From Puccinia triticina (lineage: Eukaryota > Basidiomycota > Pucciniomycetes > Pucciniales > Pucciniaceae), in assembly GCF_026914185.1 (NCBI RefSeq), contig NC_070570.1, positions 3,782,001-3,846,000 of the forward strand: a stretch of DNA of 64,000 nucleotides, read 5' to 3'. Shown here piece after piece: positions 43,151 to 54,083 of the stretch (within the stretch, counting starts at the first letter, position 1; each line of letters begins with the position of its first letter). The position numbers and the translations under genes were made by a program. A model generated the notes under the pieces. The model did no database searches. It was not told the origin of the DNA and saw only the letters and a program-made list of their open reading frames with translations.

Positions 43151-44329
43151 GGTAGTGATTCCACAGCCTGAAAGTGGCCAGCCTTCATAATAAACTTCAA
43201 AAATTGTTTAAAAGGAATTTCTCTCACATTTTCAGAGTTTTTGAGTATCTCTCATCACCATTTTTCCAAATACTTACTTTTTCAGTAACAAATTTTGTGT
43301 CTTTTCCCAAAATAAAATGCCCTTATCTCACCCAGTTTTCACTTGAAATGTTGTTTTTTGACCTATTTTTCAGTTGAAATTTGGTTTCTCCTTTGACTGA
43401 ATGCATAGTCACCCTGAAATTGCATCATCAAAGGTTTGAAAATTTTATGTCATTTCCTTTGCTCTGTCCCATTCCCTTTTGGGCCTTTCACATCCTGTGA
43501 CTTTCACACCCCCTGTAACCCCAAATTTGGCGGCTATGCCCTTGCTGTGATTTACAAACCCCTATGACTTTAACACACCCTGGAACCCCAAATTGGGGGG
43601 CTTCCCCTTGTGTAAACTATACATTTTTGAGCCCTACAGAAGTAGGAGAACTCAAAAATATAACTTTGAAGTCTGTGCAATGCCTCAAAAAAAAGTTTTA
43701 TTTTTTTCAGATGCAAATTTTTGGAACAGCTGGTTTTAAGACCATAGCATATGGTTACAGATATGTACTGTGGACTTAAAGACTATTTATTATGTATTTA
43801 GAGACTATATTATCTATGTGCATACATACTACAGGTGTAGGTATTTATGTAAATATGCACCTCCTTAGTTATTGATGACTGCGAGATCAATCAGTGCACT
43901 CTTTGGAATGTGGAAATGTGAAGAATATTTCTTCATTGCTCTCTGGGCAGCGGGTCCAATGAAATTTCAATAACTTTGGACCAAAGAAGTTGACTTTCTT
44001 TTTGAATTTTGGGTTTCTTCTTGGCTTGTTTAGCAGTTTAAGCCAGCTTTTTCTTCATGGATGGCTTGTGAGCTCTACAGTTGCCGTAGTCATCCATTGG
44101 GTGAAACTTTTGGCTGGTCCCAATTTGGGGGCCTGGAATTTTTCAAGAAACATAGGGTCCCCGCGGGGAGAGCGGTGGTTGGGGTCAGCTGGATGTCCGC
44201 TATGGGTGAGAAAAATGTGAGAAATTCAAGATCAGCTTGACCCTATTGCCTGGTTGATGTTTTCAAAGCAAAAACTATTGATTAAAGATGGCTTTGAGTA
44301 AAGCATCAAGAGCTCAGCAGAAGAGAAGA
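43151..44329. other. Gap without recognised gene
   Basis: A/T-rich sequence with a weak repeat (CCCCTGTAACCCCAAATTTGGCGG at 43510 and CCCTGGAACCCCAAATTGGGGGG at 43580). Could include the Helitron 3' region. Confidence 0.3.
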
Positions 44330-44690
44330 CGCTGTGGTGGTAAAACCAGGTTGGGGAATCAAACGGACTGCACAGATGTGCGGAGTTTGCAGACTGTGGT
44401 TCCGCAAGGCTGGTGCAGAGGATGTCTCCAAGACGCAGCGCGGAGTTGATTGTACACGGCGCAGCGGCGGCGGAGCTGGACTCAACTTACGCAGGCCGGC
44501 GCGAACTGGCTATTAGTGGTGGTGAATGGGGGAAGCTGTGGCAGCTGAAGAAGGCTACGTCAACGGGCGTAGCTGGGGCGGAGGCGGCGTGTGAGATCCC
44601 GGCATTGTAGGCTAGACAGGGGTGAGGAAGCTATGGTGAGAGGAGTCCAACGGTGGGCAATGATGTGCGGCAAAGTTGACAGGAGATCCG
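44330..44690. repeat. Dispersed repeat, copy 2
   Basis: Counterpart of 4856-5200, with short indels between the two. Confidence 0.65.
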
Positions 44691-44856
44691 TGTGAGAGCA
44701 GAAATGGCGGATGATGTGTGTGGCTTGGCATTACAGCATCAAGCTTTTACGTGATGAAGAATGGGATGATTTTGACAATGATATTGAGATATTGGACTTC
44801 CAAGAACGCAGGTCTATATGTTTTTAAATTAGTTGAAATACAAATTTACCTTATAT

Positions 44857-45701
44857 TGTGAGCCTGCGTCTCTTATGTGACAGCGGGACACAAGAAAAGA
44901 GGGGGGAAATAGTTTGGATTTCTTGGGATAAAGAAATACAAACTGAGAGAGAGGAAGAGAAAGAGAGAGAAAAGAGAAGATCAGGCCTAGACTTTAAGTC
45001 TTTATAAATTGATCTGGGCTATTCTCAACCTGGAAAATTTGGATGCCAGCTGTGCCAGGCCAAAAAGAGTGCAACAGCCTCCACTCACAACAAGGAAACG
45101 TTGGTGGGATTCAGAAGTAGGGTTACTACTCTGCTCTGGTTTTATAGGTCTTAACCAGAGATAACCTTTTGATCTTTTATGATTGAAAGAGTTGAAGAAA
45201 TGAAGAAACAGTCAAGAGCAACAGAGTTTCACTCTGGATAAGCAAGGTTCAGTGAAAGAGTTTACTTACTGTCAATATCCTAGGCGCCTGTGACGGCAGG
45301 TATACTGGGAGCGTGGTAATCTCTTTGGTGGTGATCCTGGGTTATCTGGGGTGTGGTTCTGGTGTGCTGAAGTCTGTGTATCCTCCTCAGGCAAGGAGGA
45401 TCCTGACTTCGAAAATTTTTCACAGTTTGCTTATGTAATTACATATGTACATGTGGTTTGGCGCGCCTGGTAGCACTGACACGTCACAACTGCGCATGCG
45501 CGCCACAACTCAAGAACTCAGGGAAGGAGTATAGTTACAAAGAATTGGTAAGTTGTAAATGGGGTTAAAATTGCATGAGGAAACAGAATATGAAGTCAAA
45601 ACAAGGATATCTCTGAAGGTGAAAAAGATATGAAGTAATTCATATGTAACAAGTAGAAAAAGGCAGACTTTGGGTCAGCTGTGTTGACTCTAAGGCTGAC
45701 A
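44857..45701 (+). mobile_element. Solo LTR, family A copy 2
   Basis: 845 bp, TGTGAGCC...AGGCTGACA, with a perfect 5-bp target duplication TATAT (44852-44856, 45702-45706). Confidence 0.9.
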
Positions 45702-46067
45702 TATATTTTCATTTTTATCAAGACCCATTAAGCAGCTTTGAGGCTTGAAGCTATTTTATGTTTGAATTAAACATGAGACTATGGCTTTAGAAAGCTCCAC
45801 AAGCCCATAAAATAGATATAAGTCCATATATATGGCCTTATAGTATGTTATGTATATATGCCCAGGTCCCAATTGTGGAGATCAAAAAAATGAAACTTTT
45901 TTTTGTCTGGAGCAATCAGCATGCCCACTTAGATTTAGAATCTACAACCTCCAAAGACCCAAAAATGTGGTCAATGTGAGTTTTGGGCCTATGTTACATT
46001 CTCAGGATTGCCCCGCGTCTGGATGTCAACTTTTGCCCACGGGTTGGTACAGACGGATGACTGTACG

Positions 46068-46581
46068 TCTAACTTAGCTAATTCCATCCTTGGGCAAGCA
46101 AGGCAACCTCCAAAGGAGGGACTTCCGCGCTATGTGGACCCCGCGGCCAGAGAGAATTATGACTTTTGGTGGGGACTTTTTTAGAATCACTCTCCCTCAT
46201 GAGCCTCTGCACCATTTTTGAAATTGTTTACATTTCTGGATCAGAGCTGTAACATCATGGATTCCAGATTCTGTGCAATGCAACATGTGCAATACAGGAT
46301 ATAGCCAACTAGATGAAGTTGCAAAAAAAGATGTTTGAATGTCATTACATATCCCTAAAAATAGGACAATAAGTCAAAAGATTCTCCTTGATGTTCAGCA
46401 TCTTTTGTTCCCCTACAACTCAATCACATAATGTGATGTGATGAAGCTACACAGGATTGAAAAAGGCCAAGTTCCTGATTCTCTCAGGCCGCAGGGTCCA
46501 CTTAGTGTATAAATCCCTCCTTTGGAGGGTCCCTGCGGGATGGTGTCCCCCTCCACAAAGAGAGGGACTTAGTTGAGTTAG
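46068..46581. mobile_element. hAT-type MITE, family B copy
   Basis: 514 bp, ends TCTAACTTAGCTAATTCC / GACTTAGTTGAGTTAG, perfect 8-bp target duplication ACTGTACG (46060-46067, 46582-46589). Shares CCCCGCGGC-AGAGAATTA and the GGAGGG hairpins with 61516-62664. Confidence 0.85.
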
Positions 46582-46713
46582 ACTGTACGTGCTCTTTGGG
46601 TTTGGACAGCTTCACTGACAGAAATCTTTTGTGGTTGGAAAGCAGTTTTTCCTCTCTACATAGAGCCAGGACTTGATGAGGCTCATTGAAATTTCTATGT
46701 ATTTATTCATATG

Positions 46714-48287
46714 TACACCACGGGTGCACCAAAAGGTTTTGGGATGGTTGTCAAAACCAGATGGATTGGATAGTGGTTTTCAGAACCAAATTGGTCTGAA
46801 TCTGGTTTGTGGACAAATTCTGTTGCCAAAAAGTTCCCAAAAACCGTGCCGTGAGAGAAGGAGCATCCAAATGGTTTCCAAAACCATTTCAAATGGTTCT
46901 GGAAAAAAAATTCAAACCAAATTGGTTTCCAAAATATTTTTAAAACCACCTCAGGTGTGAGCCTGAGTCTCTCTAGTGACAGCAGGACACAAGAAAATGG
47001 GGGGGGCAATATTTGGATTTCTTTGGATAAAGAATATAGAAATATAAGAGAGAGAGAGAGAGAGAGAGAGAAACTGAGCAGATTCAAGGTAAGCAGATAT
47101 TCAAGTTTATTCTGGTGGGTACTAACTTCCACTGGCAATGCTACCTCCTTAAGGGAGTGCTGCCAAGCTGTGCTTGAGAGTGCAACATCCTCCTCTCACC
47201 AAAGAAGCGTGGAAGGCTCCTGGATTAGACAATTTTAATCCAGCCATAATTTTATAGCTTCCTTCTGGATAGTCAAGGTTCTTTAAAGGGAAACCTATGT
47301 GATTTTTTTCTTACAAAAACCACAGAAAAAGAAGGATGTAATGCAGCAGAATCCTTTGGTTGATGATGTCAAGTTAGGTGCAGACCTGTGATCAATGATT
47401 GGGCAAAAGCAAGCAAATGGAGAGAGCAATCAAGAGACACAGAGTTCTACCTCTGAGATAGTCAAGGTTCAGTGAAAGAGTGATACTTACTGTCAATATC
47501 CTAGGCCCCTGTGACGGTAGGTATACTGGGAGCGTGGTATCCTCTTTGGTGGTGATCCTGGGCTATCTGGGGGTGTGGTTCTGGGTGTCTGATTTCTGAC
47601 AATCCTCCTCAGGCAAGGGAGATCCTGACTTTGGAAAAATTTCACAGTTTGCTTACATAATTACACATGTACAAGTGGTTGGCGCGCCTGGTAGCACTGC
47701 CACATCACAACTGCGCATGCGCGCCATAACTCTCATTGGGTTGCAGGACTCAATTGTAATTCATTGAGTTGCAGGACTCAATTGTAATTCATTGAGTTGC
47801 AGGACTCAATTGTAATTCATTGAGTCGCGGGGCCCAATTCAAGGAACTTAGAGCTTGCGGATCAACTTTTATTTTAGATTTATCATGCTCAAATAATTTG
47901 AGATGTAGAAAACGCAGACTTTTAGGTTTGCTGAGCTGACTCTGAGGCTGACACAAGAACTTAGGGAAAGAGTAGAGTTACCAAGAAATGACCAGTTGTA
48001 ACTAGGGTTAAAATTGCATGAGAAAACAGAATATGAAGTCTAAACAACCTTATGTCTTAAAATTAAAAAGATATGAACACATTTAGGTATAAACTGGAGA
48101 TAAAAGGCAGTTTTAGGTCAACTCTGTTGACTCTAAGGCTGACATCAGGTGGTTCCAGAAATATTTTCAAAATATCTGAAAATGGTTAGTCCAACTTGTT
48201 CTTCAGGATGTCCGGACTCAATTAAAAAAAATATTCTGAAAACCAATTGAACTGGTTTTCAAAATATTTTGTTACACCCGTGGTGCA
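46714..48287. mobile_element. TIR element with CACCACGGGTG ends, split by family A LTR
   Basis: Ends TACACCACGGGTGCACC and GTTACACCCGTGGTGCA are inverted copies; the arms carry AAAACCA/TGGTTTT words. Exact ends and target duplication are uncertain. The LTR at 46956-48144 lies inside, with its own target duplication. Confidence 0.6.
46956..48144 (+). mobile_element. Solo LTR, family A copy 3, enlarged
   Basis: 1189 bp, same ends as copies 1 and 2, perfect target duplication TCAGG (46951-46955, 48145-48149). About 240 bp longer: at 47730-47965 it has three copies of TTGCAGGACTCAATTGTAAT and a second LTR-like end (CTGACTCTGAGGCTGACA). Confidence 0.9.
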
Positions 48288-48842
48288 CTATGTTTGCAGG
48301 TATGGTTGGTGAAATGTGACATTTGCATCAAAAATGCCAACAAAAGCTCAACATTGGCCCACTTTTAAAAAAAAAAAAATTGGAAAGACAAATCTCCAAA
48401 ATTTGGAACCCCCCCTGTAGGGGTAGTTGAGAAGTTGTGGGGGGCACTGTAGTGCGCCCGATGCGCCGTGTGAGGCCGTGTGTGAATATGATCAAGATGG
48501 TTCAACGAGTGCGATGAGGTTCGAAGGGATGCTCACAGGCTCATTCAAAAGGTTTGGACAAGGCTCCAACACATTTTTGTTTAATCCTGTTTGATCCAGT
48601 GGAAGCTTGCGACTTTAAAAAACGTATCAGGAAATTCTTTTGGCAGCTGCCGGGCACCGGAAGGATACGGCAATCCTCGGCAGTCTGTTCCGGATCCAGA
48701 GCGTGTTCCTCTCCTGAGTGACACACGATGTGCCCATGAAATGCAATAAAAAGACAGTGATAGACTGGACCGGATGACCGCCCAGAACTTGTCTTACACG
48801 ACTTTTTGCTATTCTTATCGCACCTGCAGTCTCTCCTTTGCA
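48288..48842. other. Gap before the secreted-protein cluster
   Basis: No convincing gene. A 100-codon minus-strand ORF (48843-48541) is Cys-containing but has no signal peptide or recognised domain. Confidence 0.3.
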
Positions 48843-48992
48843 ATGTTTTTTCGATCTCTTACACCTAGCTTAGTGGCTCTCATCGTTGGATCTTTCTGTC
48901 AGCTCATGGTGACTTGCATACAAGGCGACTTAACTGGCACTCTGGATCGTAACACTGACCACTGTCCACCTCGCATTCCTCTGATCCACTGA
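48843..48992 (+). pseudogene. Short ORF with signal peptide, possible broken secreted-protein gene
   Basis: ATG at 48843 begins MFFRSLTPSLVALIVGSFCQ, a good signal-peptide profile, and stops after 49 codons at 48992. In another frame the next bases encode a Cys-containing stretch (SRCFKDKCILCTQGK, to ~49134). A single frame change would join them, so this could be a decayed or misread secreted-protein gene. No homology was recognised. Confidence 0.3.
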
Positions 48993-49424
48993 TGAACAGG
49001 TCTCGTTGCTTCAAAGATAAATGCATACTCTGTACCCAAGGAAAAAGTAAACTGGTCAAATCATCCCTCTGTACCCTCGAAGGACACTCGAGACTCGTCA
49101 AATTATACTTCTACTCCGCCATCCAAGGACAGTAAGGGCTCGGCAAATACTACTACTTTTACACTCCCCCATGGGCTGGGCACATTCGATATTTTCGGTG
49201 AACCTGCTGCCGTGGAAATGTCAGTAATCTTGAGGACAGTTTCCACTCTTTCTCTGAATCAATTGATAACAAGATTTGTTTCTCGCTTTTCGTCTCATCC
49301 CATGGACACGTTTGCCATATAGAGATCTTTGCTTGTGGGACCCAAACCGCTGGGGTTGTCACTAGAAGGCCGACATGACTTTGTCAATCTATCCCCGAGA
49401 ATTGTACAAGACTGCGAAAAACAT

Positions 49425-49733
49425 ATGGACGCTGAAATTTATACATATTCTAAAATTGCCCTGTGGATTCATCATTGTTTGAACTCCTTACCACAAACTC
49501 ATGGGTACTTGAAAAACATGGTGGGTTTCGAAGCCATGCTTAGTCTTGCCGATTCGGATTCCATTGGAGGGTCAAACTTCTTCAATGCTGTAGTCGGAAA
49601 AGATAAACACGCCTTTCTGGATGCAGCTCCATGGGTTGACAGCGGACGCTCCCAGTTATCTCTTGCCGGAGTGTTTATACGAAACTTATGTTCAATTACA
49701 GCCCGGCAACCAATTTCTTTCGGCGGAGTCTGA
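49425..49733 (+). CDS. Unrecognised ORF (102 codons)
   Basis: From ATG 49425 (MDAEIYTYSKIALW) to 49733; the frame is open upstream to ~49329 without an ATG, so it may be an exon. It contains ordered-looking hydrophobic and charged stretches but no identifiable domain. Lies upstream of the paired secreted-protein genes on the same strand. Confidence 0.3.
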   Translation: MDAEIYTYSKIALWIHHCLNSLPQTHGYLKNMVGFEAMLSLADSDSIGGSNFFNAVVGKDKHAFLDAAPWVDSGRSQLSLAGVFIRNLCSITARQPISFGGV

Positions 49734-50258
49734 TCGTATTCAAGTTCCTCTGTAGGAGGGGGGACACCGTCCCGCCTACCCATATTCACTGTTCAGTGCT
49801 CACTTGACACTCACACGCCCCGACTTCCCGTCCCGATCATTGACAGACTATGTAACCCCGGCGGCGGCACCTCTTGCTCCGGCATTTCTTGACCACTTCT
49901 TTTCTGGCATTTCAGCCTGGATTTTGTCAAGCGGGACTTTTGCATCATGCACTGCGGTCGCGGACATGCCAGTCGCAAAATACATATGTTTGGTATGGGG
50001 AAAATCTGGAATGACAAATTGCGTTCTGTTGTGTTTGACGGGTTTGTGATTCCAGCCTGTCAAACATTCTCATGACGCCGTCATCAAATATTGAACAAAA
50101 GCCCCATCCAAAGTTTCCCATCTAGACTCTGCATCTCGGAACGGGCCTTTAAGCAGCTCTCTCAGGGTCTCACGACTTCTCCTGTTCGCGCACAGCCACC
50201 ATCTCGACTCTCTCTTATCACCTTGGCTGCACACCACCAGCTTCGAAGACAGACTACC

Positions 50259-51113
50259 ATGATAACGCCATCTAGTCCTCTCCGCAACCTGCTTCTTGTT
50301 TCACTTTGTTGTTGAGTGGACCGCTTTCCTCAAGAGAAGAAGTGGCTAATTCCGTTCACGGGACTCCGCATACTGACGATGATACGCTGGTTTCACAAAC
50401 GTCCGATCAGATCTCTCCGTGTTCATGAAGACTGGATCTGTGCCGATTTCGCTCGACGAGCACCCGGGCCACACGCTCGCTGAGCCCGCTGGCCACCCTG
50501 CTGCTCTCGTTTCCCGCCGTGATCCGGGCACGAGCCACAGCACGGCCGGACGTCAAGGCGGGGATGGCGGCCTGGACAGGCTTGCAACGCCGAGTCAGCC
50601 GGAACCACTCGAACGGAGAGCCACCAATGGCGTGGACGTGGGGGTGCAGCTCGATCTGCCTTTGCCCGGCTCGCTGGGTGGCTCCAGCCTGGCCCGCCTG
50701 ATCGATAACGTCATTCCTAGCATTCCGTGAGTCGATCACTCTATTATTTTAAATTGCTATGAATCAGTTTTAACCCATCCCCATCTTTTTTTTTTTTCTT
50801 TGTATACCTTCGACTTGACCACATAGGAATGTCGTAGGATCGCTGTTTCCCGGGTCTTTGTACAATCGTCCAGGCTTTCCGATCATAGGTGGTCAACCGG
50901 CAGCCGCAAGAACGAGGGACCCCCCCAATAGTACTCCTAAGACTCCCGGGATCCCTCCTCAGGGGCTGGGCATGTATGTCTCTCTCTCTATTTTCACCAA
51001 TCGTTATCCCTCAGACCAGTCTTGATGACTCCCTTTTTTTCTTGGATCCCGCCTTTTACTCTTACAGCGATCTTTGTACATGGGACATGGGTTACCCAAG
51101 TTGCTATTATTAG
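50259..51113 (+). CDS. Small secreted protein, tandem copy A
   Basis: Exons 50259-50307, 50411-50726, 50827-50973 and 51068-51113 give 185 residues; all introns are GT-AG. Exon 1 encodes most of a signal peptide (SPLRNLLLVSL). The mature part is hydrophilic, with LDRLATP and the shared GVDVGVQLDLPLPGSLGGSSLA block near the end of exon 2. The last exon encodes IDLCTWDMGYPSCYY: two Cys and terminal Tyr residues. Copy B has the same exon number, phases (1,2,2) and C-terminal pattern, which supports the model. Intron 1 has a weak donor (GTTGTT). Secretion and an effector-like role are inferred; no function is known. Confidence 0.7.
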
Positions 51114-51890
51114 GACAGAGGACCATTCTTCTTTTTTGGTCACTCTTTCTCTCTCTCTAGATAGCTCCCTTTGATTTTTTTTTGTGGGAATTTTCAGGAT
51201 ATTTTCCCCTCAAGTATTGCTGTTCGGTTTGCCAATAGCAGTTTTCCTTCGGATTTATCCCAGCTGTTGAGTTTGCTTATCCGCTGTACGATCAGGAGTA
51301 AAATTTATGTTTCCCAACAGCCAAGGCTAGCCTGCTGATCAATGAGAGGTCATGAGTTTCTGCTGAGGGATCACGCCCGCAAAGAATACAAGCACTGTTC
51401 ACTAATCAGAGCCCCCGTCAGTCAACTTTTAACTGTCATCAGCAAAGTGTGTTGCGGTCAGCAGACTCCCCTCAGCAAGGACCGTTGACGTTCGCATTCG
51501 AAGATCCGTTCACCCTCATCACTCACTAAACGCATCATCCATCACAAAAAATGCCTGATCAAGTTTTTATTGAGGGAATCGGTGACAGTGCTCACTGACA
51601 GTCTGACGTGACTTTCCGTCACACCCTTCTTGGCACGCATTAGTTTTTGCATAATAGCGGAATTCACCAATGAATTTGTATTGATGCTGCGGACGCACCA
51701 ATCGGACAAGAGGTTTTGAAATATTACGTTCATGAGAATATTGGATCTAAAAAGCCAGATCTGTCAGGCCAGGTTGAACCTTACTGGGTGGTGAGAACTT
51801 GATCTCAATCACTTTTCACCAGCCAGTAAGGTTTAGATCTGTGAAATTTTAGTCTGTACGGGGGGCGCAGATCCTACGGGAAGTCTTCCA
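51114..51890. other. Spacer between the tandem secreted-protein genes
   Basis: No gene recognised. It ends where the upstream flank of copy B (from ~51900) starts to match the upstream flank of copy A (~50005). Confidence 0.35.
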
Positions 51891-52164
51891 TTGTTTGATT
51901 TGGGGGGGAAAGATGTGCAAAGATGAATTGTGTTCTGTGGTGTTTGACGGGTTTGTGATCCCAGCCTATCAATCAGGACACCTTCACCCAGCATCAGCAA
52001 TAAAACGGAATGAACCCAACGAGCTCCCGCCCGGCACTCCGCCATCTGCTTCTTCTACCGGCATTTCTTGCTTGTGCACAGCCACCATCCGGCAGGACAC
52101 ACACACTCTCTCTTGCACATTCCCTTCACTGCACACCAGTCACCACACGCCCGGAAGCCGGTTG

Positions 52165-52987
52165 ATGATGATCACTCTCTCTCGTCCTGCTCGCACTCTG
52201 CTTCTTGTCTCACTTTGTTGAGTCCCCCGCTTTCATCAGGGCGAGAAAAGGCTCTGTCCTCCGGAGGCAGCACACTGACGACGACATGCCGCTTTTCTAC
52301 GCCTCCCCTCAGGCCTCTTCGTGTCCATGCAGGTGGACGCTCTGCCGACCTCGCCCCACTCGTCGGGTTATTCGCTCGACGGGGCCGCTGGCCACCGCGC
52401 CGCTGCCGTGTCCCGTCGTCATCCGAGCACCGGCCCCAGCGCACTCGCGCGGAGATCCGGCAACGGCCTGGACCTGAGCGTGCAGCTCGACCTGCCCATC
52501 CTGGGCTCGATGGGCGCACTCAACCTGGGCGGCCAGATCGATGGTTTCATTCCTGGCATGCCGTGCGTCGAGCACATTGCATTCTGCTGAATCGCTGCAA
52601 ATCATGTTTTAACCATCCCCTATCCTCTGTTCTTGGATTCCTCCCGACTTGAGCAGATATGGTGTCCGATCATCGCTTGGCGAGTCTTTGAATCATCGTC
52701 CCGGAGGAAGTGGATTCGGCGAATCACAATACCCTCCGGCCATGGCCAGTCAACCATCGTTGGTACAAACGAGGATACCTCCGAAGTACAAGAATACGGG
52801 GGCTCCTGCGAACAGGATCAATGACATGTACGTCTCTCCCAGTCACCATCTCTCACCCAATCACGATCTCTCTCAGATCACCAGTCTTGATGACTTATTT
52901 ATTTTCGTTTCTTCGATTGCGCCTGTTTGTAGAGATCTTTGCACCCAGAACCCCAATGCCCCAAGTTGCTGGTACTACTATTATTAG
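52165..52987 (+). CDS. Small secreted protein, tandem copy B
   Basis: Exons 52165-52216, 52313-52562, 52657-52827 and 52933-52987 give 175 residues. Start MMITLSRPARTLLLVSL; the signal peptide continues into exon 2 (LFVSMQVDA). Shared with copy A: GLDLSVQLDLPILGSMGAL in exon 2 and IDLCTQNPNAPSCWYYYY at the end. Exon 3 is Gly/Pro/Ser-rich (NHRPGGSGFGESQYPP). Identical intron positions and phases to copy A, with donors GTTGAG, GTGCGT and GTACGT. Only two Cys are conserved in the mature protein, both in the last exon, so they may pair. Confidence 0.72.
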
Positions 52988-54083
52988 GCCGCATGACTGC
53001 TCCTCCGTTTCGACCACTCTTGCCTCTATAATCAATGTGAATCCAGTGATTTGTTCGGAAATCCTTGCATGCATATCTCATCGACTTCTGCTCCGTTAAT
53101 TTTGCCAATTGTTTGACTTCGTACATATTCATCACCCCTCGTTGTTTAATTTTTTGTTTTGTTTTTAGACTTGAGTGTCTTGATAGTTTAATAGGCCAAC
53201 AGGACAGAATTAGAGTGCAACACTCTAAGCCACACCGCAAGTCCCCCCTAAATTAACACAAGTCCGCTGCTCTGGGCTGGCGCAAAGTGCAAGCCTCTGA
53301 ATGATGAACTTGGAACTCATGTTTCCCAACTGCACTGAGAGATTCAGATCTTCTGATGAGCTTTTGCTGGGCATTTCTTGCCGTTCCAGTTTTGACCCTG
53401 TTCCTGAAGGGCCCCATGCATGCGCTTTGTTAACTATGAGACTGGTCACATTCTGCCCCGCATCTTTGGCTGGTACTCACATCCCTGGAGGTTCCGCTTT
53501 GCTGTCCCTTCAAACTTTGTGTTTTTGGGGTATATTGGGCTGTATCATGTATTGAACTGCCTGGGGAAAACAGTGTGGAATTTAATTTGATTGCACAGGA
53601 ACCAGGCTCTCCAAGCTGTGGTTGATATTCCTTGGCAAATGTCCCCAATCCTCACTTTGAGGAAAGCCAAGATGGATGGCTATTCACCAGGGGGGGATTT
53701 GTGGCACTTCCTACAGAGTGCCGTACTGTGATTCCATAAGACCCAGGTCCTGATGTGGTGTTACTATTTACCTGACTCATGTGCCACTTTCCTGGTTTGT
53801 TCTATGCATGAGAAAAAGTGATGGAGATATAGCACAAACAGTATTCTTTTCTTCAAGATCTTCTTTTTCCAATGAGCTCATAACCACACAAAAGGTTTCA
53901 GGAGATGTTCAGTAGGCCCCAAACCCACTCTTGGCTGGCCAATTTTGGGAGGTAGGGAGGCATTGTGAGCTGGGCTAGTGAAACAGCTCTCTGGGCCGGG
54001 CCGCGTGCCGGGCCAAGCCCGCCCGGCGGCTGTCTGGCTGTCTGCTCGCCCAGCCTCCCGTTTTGCAGCCAAGCACCCCGGAA
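52988..54083. other. Gap upstream of MET30/sconB-like gene
   Basis: Contains an AGTCCCTCC-type hairpin fragment (53228-53290, TTAACACAAGTCC) and unremarkable sequence. A plus-strand ORF at 53301-53555 has no recognised domain and is not called. The last few hundred bases presumably carry the promoter. Confidence 0.4.
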
